Origin: Pseudomonas sp. Bout1
GTDB taxonomy: Bacteria; Pseudomonadota; Gammaproteobacteria; Pseudomonadales; Pseudomonadaceae
Assembly (NCBI RefSeq): GCF_034314165.1
Contig: NZ_JAVIWK010000001.1
Coordinates: 2,867,001-2,931,000, forward strand
Length of the DNA stretch: 64,000 nucleotides
Reading direction: 5' to 3'
Made by a program: the position numbers and the translations under genes. Positions within the stretch are counted from its first letter, which is position 1. Every line of letters starts with the position of its first letter. Below the pieces are notes generated by a model that was not told where the DNA came from, made no database searches, and saw only the letters and a program-made list of their open reading frames with translations. Positions 25,304-35,209 of this stretch are shown piece after piece.

Positions 25304-25339
25304 GTGGGAGCTTTCGACCTGAAGCTCGACAGCTCCCAC
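25304..25339. repeat. REP-type hairpin between dipeptidase and DyP peroxidase
   Basis: GTGGGAGCTTTCGACCTGAA pairs through its first bases with the CAGCTCCCAC end. It lies in the divergent gap between the dipeptidase and peroxidase genes. Confidence 0.55.
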
Positions 25340-25401
25340 AGGGTTTGGTGGTCTGCTAATCTGCCGTCGTTGAAATCTCGACCGCCACCCGTGGACTCCC
25401 A

Positions 25402-26358
25402 ATGACAACGCCAACCGATCAAACCCTCGAACCCCAATCCGTCTGCAGCCCGATCACCAGCAGCGCGATTTTCATGGTCGCGACCCTGGCGCCCGGCAGT
25501 GATTCGGCCGAAGCGGTACGCAGTTGGTGCGCCGATATTGCAGGGCTGGTGCGTTCAGTCGGCAAACGCGTTCCAGCGGGTAATCTGTCCTGTGTCGCAG
25601 GTTTCGGTTCCAAGGCGTGGGATGCGCTGTTCGGCGCTCCCCGCCCGGCGGCCTTGCACCCGTTCAAGGAAGTCGGGGTGGCGGGGCGTCTGGCGCCGGC
25701 CACTCCGGGGGATATCCTGCTGCACATTCGTGCCGAGCAGATGGACCTGTGTTTTGAGTTGGCCACCCAGTTGATGGCCGCGCTGGGCGATTCGGTGACG
25801 GTGGTGGATGAGGTGCAGGGTTTCCGTTATTTCGATATGCGCAGCATCATCGGTTTTGTCGATGGCACCGAGAACCCGGTCGGGCGCAAGGCGGTAGGTT
25901 TCACCATCGTCGGTGATGAGGATCCGGCGTTCAGCGGCGGCAGCTATGTGCTGGTGCAGAAGTACCTGCACAACATGAAAGCCTGGAACGAATTGTCGGT
26001 GGAGGCGCAGGAGCGGGTGATCGGGCGCACCAAACTCTCGGACATCGAACTTGACGATGCGGCCAAGCCGACCAATTCCCACAGTGCACTGACCACCATC
26101 ACCAAGGACGGTGAGGAAGTTAAAATCCTGCGGGACAACATGCCCTTTGGCCGGCCGGGCGCCGGGGAATTCGGCACATACTTCATCGGCTACGCGCGGT
26201 CGCCGGAGCCTTTGGAGTTGATGCTGGAGAACATGTTTGTCGGTCGGCCTGCCGGCAACTATGACCGCCTGCTGGACTTCAGCACGGCGGTCACCGGCGG
26301 CCTGTTCTTCATACCGTCAGCCGATTTGCTCGAAGAGCTGGCCGACCGCGCGCCTTAG
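25402..26358 (+). CDS. DyP-type haem peroxidase
   Basis: A 318-residue dye-decolorising peroxidase. The family signature GFVDGTENP lies near 150-158 with its catalytic aspartate, and a proximal histidine is expected in NSHSALTT near 225. There is no signal peptide, so it is cytoplasmic unless packaged in an encapsulin; no encapsulin gene is adjacent. The stop overlaps the convergent uppP gene by 4 bp. Confidence 0.9.
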   Translation: MTTPTDQTLEPQSVCSPITSSAIFMVATLAPGSDSAEAVRSWCADIAGLVRSVGKRVPAGNLSCVAGFGSKAWDALFGAPRPAALHPFKEVGVAGRLAPATPGDILLHIRAEQMDLCFELATQLMAALGDSVTVVDEVQGFRYFDMRSIIGFVDGTENPVGRKAVGFTIVGDEDPAFSGGSYVLVQKYLHNMKAWNELSVEAQERVIGRTKLSDIELDDAAKPTNSHSALTTITKDGEEVKILRDNMPFGRPGAGEFGTYFIGYARSPEPLELMLENMFVGRPAGNYDRLLDFSTAVTGGLFFIPSADLLEELADRAP

Positions 26359-27227
26359 GCCAACAGCCCGGTGCTGACTGCCACAATCAGGAACACCCCA
26401 AGCACCGCACGGTAGATCACGAATGGCCAGGTGGAGAACCGTTCCAGGAACTTCATCAGGCCCCAGATCGCGAAGAACGCCGACACACTGGCAACCACCA
26501 GGCCAAAGATCAAATGCGGCCAGGCGTGGGCGGGCAGCTCGGCGTGGAATAACACCCACAGCTCTTTCAAGCCCGCCAGGGCGATGGCCGGCAAGCCCAG
26601 CAGGAACGAAAACCGCGCCGCTTCTTCACGCTTGAAGTTGAGGAACAGCGCGGCAGTCAGGGTCGAACCCGAGCGGGAAACCCCCGGAATCAGCGCACCG
26701 ATCTGCGCAATACCGACAATCAATGCATCCCGCAGGCGCATTTCGCCCACCGTGCGCTTGTGCTTCGCGCTGAGTTCAGCCGCTGCGAGCAGCACCGCCA
26801 TCACCAGGCAGGAAATCCCGATCACCATCAGCCCGCGCAACGGCGAGTTGCACGAGTTGAGCGTCGACGACAAGGCGATCCCGGCGATCCCAATCGGAAT
26901 CGTCGCCAACACAATCGCCACCGCCAGCTTGAACCACTGGTTGTTGTAGTCACCCTGGCGCACCGCGCTGATGCTGCCGACCGTGACCTGGCGTACATCC
27001 TTCCAGAAGTAGCTGACCACCGCCGCCAGTGCGGCCAACTGCATGGCCGCGGAAAATGCCGAGCCCGGGTCCGGCCAGCCGAGCAGGGCAGGCACGATGC
27101 GCATGTGGGCGGTGGAAGACACAGGCAACAACTCGGTAATGCCCTGAATGATGCCCAGGATGCCGATTTGCAGGTAATCCAGGGACGCAAAGCCGACATC
27201 GAGGCCGCTGGTGCAGACGTTTGTCAA
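26355..27227 (-). CDS. uppP: Undecaprenyl-diphosphatase UppP (BacA)
   Basis: A 290-residue polytopic membrane protein of the UppP/BacA family. The two active-site motifs are GITELLPVSSTAHM (near 30-43) and PGVSRSGSTLT (near 185). It removes a phosphate from undecaprenyl diphosphate on the periplasmic side to recycle the carrier lipid for cell wall synthesis. Length and motifs are full. The start is uncertain by some residues. Confidence 0.92.
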   Translation of the reverse strand: MTNVCTSGLDVGFASLDYLQIGILGIIQGITELLPVSSTAHMRIVPALLGWPDPGSAFSAAMQLAALAAVVSYFWKDVRQVTVGSISAVRQGDYNNQWFKLAVAIVLATIPIGIAGIALSSTLNSCNSPLRGLMVIGISCLVMAVLLAAAELSAKHKRTVGEMRLRDALIVGIAQIGALIPGVSRSGSTLTAALFLNFKREEAARFSFLLGLPAIALAGLKELWVLFHAELPAHAWPHLIFGLVVASVSAFFAIWGLMKFLERFSTWPFVIYRAVLGVFLIVAVSTGLLA

Positions 27228-27402
27228 AGTACTTATCCTGAAAACAAGGGGAGGGAAGTGCTGCGGAGTTTAGTCTAACTTTGTAATGATTTTGTCGTTG
27301 ACATGAGAAAAGCGCAATTGATTCAGCAAGCAGAAAGCTTGACCGTTGTATTGGCATTGCTGCTGGCTTTTGTTGACAATGTCGCCCTGTTTTTTTGCCG
27401 AG

Positions 27403-27924
27403 ATGCCCATGCCTGTCATTCCCGATACCACCGTCGAATTGATCGAGACCGGCCCGGAACACGCCGCGTTGATCGCCAACCTTTACCAGTTCTACGCCTA
27501 CGAATCCTCGGATTGGGAGCAGGAAGACGTCGAGGTGGACGGCCGCTTCTACATTCATGAGGAACACCTGGCCCGCTACTGGCAAGACCCGCGGTGGAGC
27601 GCCAACCTGCTGTTGGTCGACGGCTTTATCGCAGGCTTCCTGCTGATCGAAGGCAGCGAATTACCGGGGATCGACGCGCTGGAACTGGCAGACCTGTTCA
27701 TCCTGAAACGCTACCGCCGCAAGGGCATTGGCCGCGCCATTGCCACTCAGGTGTTGAGCAGTAGCGAGGCAAATTGGCTGGTGCGGTTCTATGACCAGGA
27801 TGAAGTGAGCCAGGCGTTCTGGCGCACAGTGCTGGATAACCTGCCGCGCCCGGTGCAGGCCATCGAGCTGGATGACGAGCCGAACCTGCTGAGTTTCCTG
27901 GTGACCCGGGCGGCGTTGCACTAA
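27403..27924 (+). CDS. GNAT-family N-acetyltransferase
   Basis: A 173-residue GNAT protein with the acetyl-CoA loop seen in LFILKRYRRKGIGRAIA (motif A, R/Q-x-x-G-x-G/A form RRKGIG). The substrate is unknown. The start at 27403 (MPMPVIPD) is chosen; the ribosome-binding site is weak, and a second ATG lies two codons on. The gene is separated from uppP by a 175-bp divergent gap and is convergent with the GlxA-like regulator. Confidence 0.8.
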   Translation: MPMPVIPDTTVELIETGPEHAALIANLYQFYAYESSDWEQEDVEVDGRFYIHEEHLARYWQDPRWSANLLLVDGFIAGFLLIEGSELPGIDALELADLFILKRYRRKGIGRAIATQVLSSSEANWLVRFYDQDEVSQAFWRTVLDNLPRPVQAIELDDEPNLLSFLVTRAALH

Positions 27925-27928
27925 GCCA

Positions 27929-28885
27929 TCAGTTGAAAGCCGCGCCAGCCCCTGCACTGAACAGCGCCGCCTGCATCACCTGTGGCGGCTGCCCGAACGC
28001 CCGCAGAAACGCCTGGCGCATGCGCTCGCGATCACCGAACCCGGTCTCGCGGGCGACTACTTCCACGGGATGCCGGCTGGTTTCCATCATCGCCCGGGCC
28101 GCTTCCACCCGCAGCGACTCGATGGCCTTGGCCGGGGTTTGCCCGGTCTCCTCGCGAAACACCCGGCTGAACTGGCGCGGGCTGAGCCTGGCAACCGCCG
28201 CCAGCGCTTCGACTGAAAGGTCGTGGGTCAGGTTTTCCCGGGCGTAGCCCAAGGCCAATTGCACCCGGTCGGATTTAGGGTCCAACTCCAGCAGCGCCGA
28301 CAGCTGCGACTGCTCGCTGCCACGCCGCTGGGCAATCACCAGCTTGCGCGCGATGCGGCGGGCGAGGTCGCTGCCCAGGTCGTTCTCCACCATCGCCAAC
28401 GCCAGGTCCACCCCGGCGCTCATGCCGGCGCCGGTCCAGATCTGGCCGTCGACGACAAACAGTTTGTCTTCCTCCAGACGAATCTGCGGGTAACGCTTGG
28501 CAAAGGCCGGTGCATGCAGCCAGTGGGTGGTGGCGCGCTTGCCCTCAAGCAACCCGGCCTCGGCCAGCACGAAGATGCCCATGCACAGCGAGGCGATGCG
28601 CCGGGACTGCTTCGAGGCGGCCTGCACCAGCTTCAGCAGGTTGGCGTCAGGCAGTTGGAACTCCAGGTAACCGCTGACGATCAATGTGTCATAGCCCTCG
28701 GGCCGGATCGGCGTGCTGTTCACCGAGAACCCCTGGGACGTCATGATCGGGCCGCCACTTTCCGACACCAGGTGAAACTCATACGCCTGCTCGCCACGCA
28801 GCAGGTTTGCGCACTCAAACACCGAGCCCAGGCTAAGGCTGAGGGATTGAAAGTTCGGGTAAATCATCAGCGCAATGCTGTGCAT
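27929..28885 (-). CDS. GlxA-type transcriptional regulator (DJ-1/PfpI domain plus AraC HTH)
   Basis: A 318-residue regulator with an N-terminal DJ-1/PfpI-like domain (about 1-185, including ASLCMGIFVLAEAGLL) and a C-terminal AraC helix-turn-helix (about 215-310, LSVEALAAVARLSPRQFSRV and GFGDRERMRQAF). The start at 28885 has a GGAGAG site. It is divergent from a stand-alone DJ-1 family gene and probably controls it. Confidence 0.85.
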   Translation of the reverse strand: MHSIALMIYPNFQSLSLSLGSVFECANLLRGEQAYEFHLVSESGGPIMTSQGFSVNSTPIRPEGYDTLIVSGYLEFQLPDANLLKLVQAASKQSRRIASLCMGIFVLAEAGLLEGKRATTHWLHAPAFAKRYPQIRLEEDKLFVVDGQIWTGAGMSAGVDLALAMVENDLGSDLARRIARKLVIAQRRGSEQSQLSALLELDPKSDRVQLALGYARENLTHDLSVEALAAVARLSPRQFSRVFREETGQTPAKAIESLRVEAARAMMETSRHPVEVVARETGFGDRERMRQAFLRAFGQPPQVMQAALFSAGAGAAFN

Positions 28886-29051
28886 CTCATCTCTCCAGGG
28901 GGCGCGCAGCGATGATTGTCGGCGTGTACCGGGCAAACGGCAACCGGCTTGGTGCAATGTCCGGAATCCTTGCGCACATGACATTGTGCGGTGTTGGCCC
29001 GGCTCCTAAGCTTCACTCCATTCCAACCACATCACCCCGAGGCACTGGCAC

Positions 29052-29729
29052 ATGAAAGTATTGATGGTTTTGACTTCTCACGACCAGCTTGGCGACACCG
29101 GCCGCAAGACCGGGTTCTGGCTCGAAGAATTTGCTGCACCGTACTACGCATTCAAGGACGCCGGGGCCGACGTGACCCTGGCCTCGCCCGCCGGTGGGCA
29201 ACCGCCGCTGGACCCGGTCAGTGACCTGCCGGATTCGCAAACCGACCAGACCCGCCGCTTCGCCACCGACCCGGCAGCACAGCAGGCCTTGGCCACCACG
29301 CTGAAGCTGGACGCGGTCAACGCTGACGACTTCGACACCGTCTTCTACCCAGGCGGCCATGGCCCGCTGTGGGACCTGGCAGAGTCGAAAACCTCCATCG
29401 CCCTGATCGAGGCCTTCGAACGAGCTGGCAAGCCGATTGGCTTTGTGTGCCACGCCCCGGGCGCCTTGCGCCACGTCAAGGCGGTCAACGGCGAGCCGCT
29501 GGTCAAGGGCCGACGCGTCACCGGCTTCTCCAACTCCGAAGAAGCAGCGGTTGGCCTGACTGACGTGGTGCCGTTTTTGATCGAAGATGATTTCAAGGCG
29601 CTGGGCGGCAAGTATGAGAAAGGCGCCGACTGGCAGTCCTTTGTGATTGAAGATGGCCTGCTGGTTACCGGGCAGAACCCTGCCAGCTCAAGCGACGTTG
29701 CCAAAGCGCTGTTGAAGCTCACCGCCTAA
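29052..29729 (+). CDS. DJ-1/PfpI-family protein (type 1 glutamine amidotransferase-like)
   Basis: A 225-residue protein of the Hsp31/YDR533-like DJ-1 branch. The nucleophilic elbow cysteine lies in GFVCHAPGALRH (near 138), and an acidic residue in GGHGPLWDL (near 100). Family members act as glyoxalase III, chaperones or deglycases. Context with an old-yellow-enzyme reductase and a quinone reductase downstream suggests detoxification of reactive carbonyls. Confidence 0.83.
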   Translation: MKVLMVLTSHDQLGDTGRKTGFWLEEFAAPYYAFKDAGADVTLASPAGGQPPLDPVSDLPDSQTDQTRRFATDPAAQQALATTLKLDAVNADDFDTVFYPGGHGPLWDLAESKTSIALIEAFERAGKPIGFVCHAPGALRHVKAVNGEPLVKGRRVTGFSNSEEAAVGLTDVVPFLIEDDFKALGGKYEKGADWQSFVIEDGLLVTGQNPASSSDVAKALLKLTA

Positions 29730-29824
29730 CCCGCTAAATCCCCCACAAGCATGTTGTTGGCGGCTCCCTTAACCGGGAGCCGGCAGCTTCTGCTCGCCCG
29801 AAATTCAACCCAGGAACCCACTTC

Positions 29825-30949
29825 ATGAGTAACAGCGCTTTAGGTACTCCGATCAAACTGGGGCACCACACCCTGAAAAACCGCATCGTCCTGCCGCCAC
29901 TCACGCGCCAGCGCAGCGCCCAGCCCGGCGACATCGCCACGGACTTGATGGCGCTCTATTACCGCCAGCGCGCCACGGCCGGCTTCATGGTCAGCGAGGG
30001 CACGCAGATCGAGCCGCGTGGCCAGGGTTATGCCTGGACTCCGGGCATCTACACCCCGGCGCAGGTAGACGGCTGGCGCACAGTGACCGATGCGGTACAT
30101 GCCGAGGGCGGGGTGATCTTCGCCCAGCTTTGGCACGTGGGCCGTGTGTCTCATCACGACTTGCAACCTGACGGCGCAGCGCCCATCGCGCCGTCGGCGA
30201 TCCAGCCGCAGCAAGTCAAGGCGTTCATTGAAACAGGGCCGGGTACCGGTGAGTTGGTGCAGCCGCCAGAGCCTCGCGCCCTGGCGACCGCTGAAGTCAA
30301 AGAGTTGGTGGGGCTTTACGCCCAAGCTGCAAAAAATGCCTTGGCCGCAGGCTTCGATGGGGTGGAAATTCATTCGGCCAACGGCTACCTGGTCAACCAG
30401 TTCATCTCGGCGCATTCCAACCAGCGTGACGATGAGTACGGCGGTTCGCTGCACAATCGCCTGCGATTCCTGCGGGAAATCGTCGCGGCGGTGGCCGAAG
30501 TGGTCGGCCCCGAACGCCTGGGTGTGCGCTTTGCGCCGTTGTTCAGCGGCACCGACCAGGACCGGGTTTATATCGGGCTGGTGGAAGAAGACCCGCATCA
30601 CACCTACATCGAGGCGATCAAAATGCTTGAGGCTGCCGGCATCGCCTATGTGTCGATTGCCGAGGCCGACTGGGACAACGCGCCCGAGTTGCCCGAGTCG
30701 TTCCGCCAGGCGGTGCGCGACAGTTTCACCGGCCGCATCATTTACGCCGGCCGCTACACCGCAGAGCGCGGCGTGCGGCTGGTGGAGGCGGGGCTGGCAG
30801 ACTTGATCGCGTTTGGCCGCCCATACATCGCCAACCCCGACTTGCCCCAGCGTATTCTCAATGGTTGGCCGCTGAACCCGTTGAACGCTGCCGGCCTGTA
30901 TGGCGGCACCGAAGTGGGCTTCACCGATTACCCGGTGTACGCCGGGTAA
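29825..30949 (+). CDS. Old yellow enzyme-family alkene reductase (NemA/XenB-like)
   Basis: A 374-residue FMN-dependent TIM-barrel reductase. Typical features are TPIKLGHHTLKNRIVLPPLTR at the start, AQLWHVGR, GVEIHSANGYL with the active-site H-x-x-N, RDDEYGGS, and GRPYIANPDL near the end. It reduces activated C=C bonds and some nitro compounds with NADPH. It stands alone, 95 bp downstream of the DJ-1 gene, possibly co-expressed. Confidence 0.9.
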   Translation: MSNSALGTPIKLGHHTLKNRIVLPPLTRQRSAQPGDIATDLMALYYRQRATAGFMVSEGTQIEPRGQGYAWTPGIYTPAQVDGWRTVTDAVHAEGGVIFAQLWHVGRVSHHDLQPDGAAPIAPSAIQPQQVKAFIETGPGTGELVQPPEPRALATAEVKELVGLYAQAAKNALAAGFDGVEIHSANGYLVNQFISAHSNQRDDEYGGSLHNRLRFLREIVAAVAEVVGPERLGVRFAPLFSGTDQDRVYIGLVEEDPHHTYIEAIKMLEAAGIAYVSIAEADWDNAPELPESFRQAVRDSFTGRIIYAGRYTAERGVRLVEAGLADLIAFGRPYIANPDLPQRILNGWPLNPLNAAGLYGGTEVGFTDYPVYAG

Positions 30950-31040
30950 GCACGGCTACTCGATCGGGTACCTGGCGAGCGCCGGATGTTGCCCGGTCGC
31001 TCGCAAATCCCTGGCACGCGCGGGTGCCTGCGTTGCTGGC

Positions 31041-32039
31041 TCAAACCACCCGCAACACAATCTTGCCTATGTGATCACCGCCTTCCATCCGCGCATGCGC
31101 CTGTGCAGCGTCGGTATAGGCATACACCTTATCGATCATCGGCAGGCAGTGCCCGGCCGACAGCACCGGCCATACGTGTTCGCGCAGTTGCGCGGCAATC
31201 GCAGCCTTTTCTTCCCGGGTGCGTGAACGCAGCAATGAGCCAGTGACGATCGCGCGCTTGCCGAGGATCGCCAGCAGGTCGATGTCCTTGGCATGGGCAC
31301 CACCGAGGAAGCCGAGCATCACCAGCCGGCCTTCCATGGCCAGGGCGCTGATGTTGTTGTTCAGGTAGGAGCCACCCATGATGTCGAGGATCACGTTGAC
31401 GCCCTTGCCCGCGGTTTTTTCAGCGATGACCTGGGCGAAATCCTGTTCACGGTAGTTGATCGGCTCGGCCCCCAGTTCGCGGATGGCGGCGCATTTTTCG
31501 GCGCTGCCGGCGGTGGCGAACGCCTCGATCCCGAACTCGCGGCAGAGCATCAGCGCGGTGGTGCCGATGCCGCTGGTGCCGCCGTGGATCAGCACGCGCT
31601 GGCCTTTATGTGCACCGCCAATGCCAAACAGGTTGGCCCATACGGTAAAGAACGTTTCCGGAATGGCGGCCGCCTGAATCCAGTCCATGCCATCGGGCAC
31701 CGGCAAGGTCTGGCTCGCCGGTGCCACGCAGTACTGCGCATAACCACCGCCATTGGTCAGGGCGCACACCTTGTCGCCCAGCGCGTACTCACTGACGCCT
31801 TCGCCCAGCGCGACCACCACACCGGCCACTTCCAGCCCGGGGAACGGGCTCATGCCCGGCTTCATCGGGTACTTGCCGGCGCGTTGCAGGGCGTCCGGGC
31901 GATTGACGCCGGCGGCGTGCACGTGGATCAGCACGTCGCCGGGGCCCGCGACAGGCATGGGCTCCTGGCGCGGTTGCAGGACCTCGGGGCCACCAGGGGT
32001 GGTGATTTCGATCAGGGTCATTTCGTGGGGCAAATTCAT
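31041..32039 (-). CDS. NAD(P)H quinone oxidoreductase, zinc-free MDR family (PIG3/TED-like)
   Basis: A 332-residue medium-chain reductase lacking the structural zinc cysteines. It has AAGVNRPDALQRAGKYP and GGTSGIGTTALMLCREFG, typical of the quinone reductase branch. It probably reduces quinones or enones with NADPH. The start at 32039 is chosen; the longer frame to 32168 runs through the promoter. It is divergent from a LysR regulator that likely controls it. Confidence 0.87.
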   Translation of the reverse strand: MNLPHEMTLIEITTPGGPEVLQPRQEPMPVAGPGDVLIHVHAAGVNRPDALQRAGKYPMKPGMSPFPGLEVAGVVVALGEGVSEYALGDKVCALTNGGGYAQYCVAPASQTLPVPDGMDWIQAAAIPETFFTVWANLFGIGGAHKGQRVLIHGGTSGIGTTALMLCREFGIEAFATAGSAEKCAAIRELGAEPINYREQDFAQVIAEKTAGKGVNVILDIMGGSYLNNNISALAMEGRLVMLGFLGGAHAKDIDLLAILGKRAIVTGSLLRSRTREEKAAIAAQLREHVWPVLSAGHCLPMIDKVYAYTDAAQAHARMEGGDHIGKIVLRVV

Positions 32040-32222
32040 TTGAGCGCACCTGTAGCAATGAACGTATGGGTTGGGACCGTTGCTGGGGCCGGGCGGTTCA
32101 GCCGCAAGCAGGCTGACGGTCCTGAGTGTTTTCCCGGGTGCCCAGCATATCGGTGATGAGTGATGCAATAATGCTGCGATTACACGTCACTCTGATGCAT
32201 AAATTCATCAAGGGGGGAAACC

Positions 32223-33098
32223 ATGAATTGGGACGATGCGCGGGTGTTCCTCGCGGTGTGCCGCGAGTCCACGCTACGAGGGGCCGCGCGGGTGCTGGGA
32301 GTGGATCAGGCCACCGTGGGGCGGCGGGTCAACGCCCTGGAAAAGTCGTTGAATGCGACGTTGTTCCTGCGTACCTCCGAGGGCTATGCACTGACGGCCG
32401 TTGGCGAAGCGGCATTGCACAGCGTGGAGAAAATGGAGCGCTCGGCGCTGGACCTGGAGCGTCAGATCCAGGGGTTGGATGACCGCCTGACCGGCACCGT
32501 GCGGATCACTACCACCGACTCCCTGGCCATCGACTTCCTGATCCCGGCAATTGCGCGCCTGCACCACACCCACCCCGACGTGCGCGTGCAATTGGACGCC
32601 TCCACCCAGATCCTCAGCCTGGCCAAGCGCGAAGCGGATATCGCCGTGCGCAATACCCGCCCGGACAATCCCGACCTGATCGCCCGTCGAGTCGCGCGCT
32701 GGCCGGTGGGGCTGTTTGCGTCGCAAGCCTATGTCGACCGCCACGGTGCACCGGCGCCAGGCAGCCTGTTCGATGGGCACGACCTGGTGGTGTACGCGCC
32801 GCACCTGCAAAGCCAGAAAGACATGACCCTGGCCTGCGAGCCATTGGGGCGCGGACGTATTGTCGCGGCCTTGAGTTCCAGCCTGCTGGTGCGCCGGTCC
32901 ATCGCTGCGGGCCTTGGCATTGGTGAGATTCCGCTGATCTGCGGCGAGCGGGACGCTCTGGTACGCCTGTGGCCGGACCGCACGCGACCGCTGCCTTACG
33001 ATGTATGGCTGGTAACCCATGCCGACTTGCAGCACACCGCGCGGGTGCGGGTGGTGATCGACGAGATTGTCGCGCAGTTCGCCGGCACGGGGGAGTGA
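32223..33098 (+). CDS. LysR-family transcriptional regulator
   Basis: A 291-residue LysR protein. The winged helix (MNWDDARVFLAVCRESTLRG, AARVLGVDQATVGRRVNALE) covers residues 1-60 and an effector domain follows. A GGGGAAA-like site precedes the ATG. Divergent from the quinone oxidoreductase, 183 bp apart. Confidence 0.87.
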   Translation: MNWDDARVFLAVCRESTLRGAARVLGVDQATVGRRVNALEKSLNATLFLRTSEGYALTAVGEAALHSVEKMERSALDLERQIQGLDDRLTGTVRITTTDSLAIDFLIPAIARLHHTHPDVRVQLDASTQILSLAKREADIAVRNTRPDNPDLIARRVARWPVGLFASQAYVDRHGAPAPGSLFDGHDLVVYAPHLQSQKDMTLACEPLGRGRIVAALSSSLLVRRSIAAGLGIGEIPLICGERDALVRLWPDRTRPLPYDVWLVTHADLQHTARVRVVIDEIVAQFAGTGE

Positions 33099-33107
33099 CG
33101 GCCGCGG

Positions 33108-33926
33108 TCAGCGTTGCAGGAAAGCCAGCAAATCTTCGTTCAAGGCTTGCTGGTGGGTCACCGCAAAACCATGAGGCGCATCCTTGTACACCTTCAACTG
33201 TGCGCCTTTGATCATCTGGGCGGCGACCTTGCCGGTGGTTTCAAACGGCACAATCTGGTCGCCATCACCGTGGATAACCAGCGTCGGCACGTCGATTTTT
33301 GCCATGTCGGGCCTGAAGTCAGTCTGCGAAAATGCCGTGACGCAATCCACCGTCGCCTTGAGCGAGGCGAGCAGGGCGATGTTCAGCGTTTGGGTCAGCA
33401 CGCCGTTGGAGACCTGCTGGCCTTTGTTGATGCCATAGAACGGCGTATTGAAATCGGCTATGAATTGCGCCCGATCCTTCAGCAGGCCGGCCTTGATCCC
33501 GTCAAACACCGACGTTTCGACGCCCTGTGGGTAATCCGGCTTTTGCCCGAACAGCGGCGTCACCGCCCCCAGCAGCACCAGTGCGGCCACCCGCGCACTG
33601 CCATGGCGGGCGATATAGCGGGTGACATCGCCGCCGCCCATCGAGAAGCCCACCAGTGTCACGTCCTGCAGATCCAGATGGTTGATCAACTGGGCGATAT
33701 CGTCGGCAAAGGTGTCGTAGTCGTTCCCGGTCCACGGCTGGTCAGAACGCCCGAAGCCTCGTCGGTCGAAGGCGATGGTGCGGTAGCCGCGACTGCTCAG
33801 GTATTGCATCTGGTACTCCCACATGTCGGCATCCAGCGGCCAGCCGTGGCTGAACAGCACCGGTTTACCGGTGCCCCAGTCCTTGTAATAGAGCTCGGTA
33901 CCGTCTTGTGTGCGTAGTGTGCTCAT
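33108..33926 (-). CDS. Alpha/beta hydrolase, non-haem chloroperoxidase/esterase type
   Basis: A 272-residue alpha/beta hydrolase of the chloroperoxidase-like group. The nucleophile is in GFSMGGGD (near 97), the oxyanion loop in FSHGWPLDADMW, the acid in VIHGDGDQIVPF and the histidine in APHGFAVTH. The opening TLRTQDGTELYYKDWGTG is typical. AAGGAG precedes the chosen ATG. It is probably an esterase/perhydrolase; its substrate is unknown. Convergent with the LysR gene, 9 bp apart. Confidence 0.87.
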   Translation of the reverse strand: MSTLRTQDGTELYYKDWGTGKPVLFSHGWPLDADMWEYQMQYLSSRGYRTIAFDRRGFGRSDQPWTGNDYDTFADDIAQLINHLDLQDVTLVGFSMGGGDVTRYIARHGSARVAALVLLGAVTPLFGQKPDYPQGVETSVFDGIKAGLLKDRAQFIADFNTPFYGINKGQQVSNGVLTQTLNIALLASLKATVDCVTAFSQTDFRPDMAKIDVPTLVIHGDGDQIVPFETTGKVAAQMIKGAQLKVYKDAPHGFAVTHQQALNEDLLAFLQR

Positions 33927-34068
33927 GGCGAAACTCCTTGGGTGAGAGGGCAGCAAAGACTATAGGCGCAGAATCGGACGGGGGACTTGTATGCCTGTGC
34001 TGGGTTGAACGGTTCAGCGTCTATGCTGGTCAACTGACTTCAACCGTCCGAACACACAGGTGAACGAA

Positions 34069-35136
34069 ATGGCCAAGACTTACAGCTACGCCGCTCGTGA
34101 CTCCAAGGATTCACTCAAACCCTTCACCTTCGAACGTCGCGCCCCCGGGGCCGATGACGTGCAGATCGACATCCTCTATTGCGGCGTCTGCCACTCGGAC
34201 CTGCACACCGTGCGCAACGAGTGGAACAACACCCTGTACCCGTCGGTGCCGGGCCATGAAATCGTCGGACGGGTGACGGCGGTGGGCGCCAATGTGAGCA
34301 AGTTCAAGGTGGGCGACCTGGCCGGTGTCGGTTGCATGGTCGACAGCTGCCAGCATTGCGAGTCCTGTGCCGAGGGCGAGGAGCAATACTGCGAGAACGG
34401 GTTCACCGGCACCTACAACGGCCCGGCGTTTGGCGGCGAAAATACCTTTGGCGGCTACTCGGACAACATCGTGGTCAAGGAGAAGTTCGTGCTGCGCATC
34501 TCCCACGACGAGAGCGACCTGGCGGCGGTCGCCCCGCTGCTGTGCGCCGGCATCACCACCTATTCACCTCTGCACCACTGGAAAGTCGGGCCGGGCAAGC
34601 GCGTTGGCGTCGTCGGCCTGGGTGGCCTGGGCCATATGGCGGTGAAAATCGCCCACGCCATGGGCGCCTATGTGGTGCTGTTCACCACCTCGCCGAACAA
34701 GCGCGAAGACGGCCTGCGCCTGGGCGCCGATGAAGTGGTGGTGTCGAAGAACCAGGATGAAATGGCCAAGGTCGCCAACTCCCTGGACTTCATCCTCAAC
34801 ACCGTGGCCGCGTCGCACAATTTGGATGCGTTCCTCAACCTGCTCAAGCGCGACGGCACCATGACCCTGGTCGGCGCGCCGGACAGCCCGCATCCGTCAC
34901 CGACCGTGTTCAACCTGATCTTCAAGCGCCGCAGCCTGGCCGGATCATTGATCGGTGGCATCCAGGAAACCCAGGACATGCTGGATTTCTGCGCCAAGCA
35001 CGGGATTTTGTCGGACATCGAGATGATCGACATCCAGAACATCAACGAAGCCTACGAGCGCATGCTCAAGGGCGATGTGAAGTATCGGTTTGTGATCGAC
35101 ATCGACAGCCTGAAGAAAGAAAAACACGCGGCCTGA
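34069..35136 (+). CDS. Zinc-dependent alcohol dehydrogenase, YahK/cinnamyl alcohol type
   Basis: A 355-residue medium-chain dehydrogenase with catalytic zinc ligands in CGVCHSDLH and GHE, four structural zinc cysteines in CQHCESCAEGEEQYC, and GLGGLGHMAVKIAHAMGA for NADP(H). The family reduces aldehydes. The ATG at 34069 is preferred over the GTG at 34060 because AGG lies eight bases ahead of it. Monocistronic, ended by a REP-type hairpin. Confidence 0.9.
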   Translation: MAKTYSYAARDSKDSLKPFTFERRAPGADDVQIDILYCGVCHSDLHTVRNEWNNTLYPSVPGHEIVGRVTAVGANVSKFKVGDLAGVGCMVDSCQHCESCAEGEEQYCENGFTGTYNGPAFGGENTFGGYSDNIVVKEKFVLRISHDESDLAAVAPLLCAGITTYSPLHHWKVGPGKRVGVVGLGGLGHMAVKIAHAMGAYVVLFTTSPNKREDGLRLGADEVVVSKNQDEMAKVANSLDFILNTVAASHNLDAFLNLLKRDGTMTLVGAPDSPHPSPTVFNLIFKRRSLAGSLIGGIQETQDMLDFCAKHGILSDIEMIDIQNINEAYERMLKGDVKYRFVIDIDSLKKEKHAA

Positions 35137-35167
35137 AATACGTTCCATAAGTTCCAGTAGATCCAGT

Positions 35168-35193
35168 GTGGGAGCAGGCAAGCCAGCTCCCAC
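35168..35193. repeat. REP-type hairpin after the alcohol dehydrogenase
   Basis: GTGGGAGCAGGCAAGCCAGCTCCCAC, the same 26-base palindrome as at 8994-9019, followed by ATTTGTT. It may act as a terminator between the convergent alcohol dehydrogenase and mntP genes. Confidence 0.65.
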
Positions 35194-35209
35194 ATTTGTT
35201 ATGCGTCGA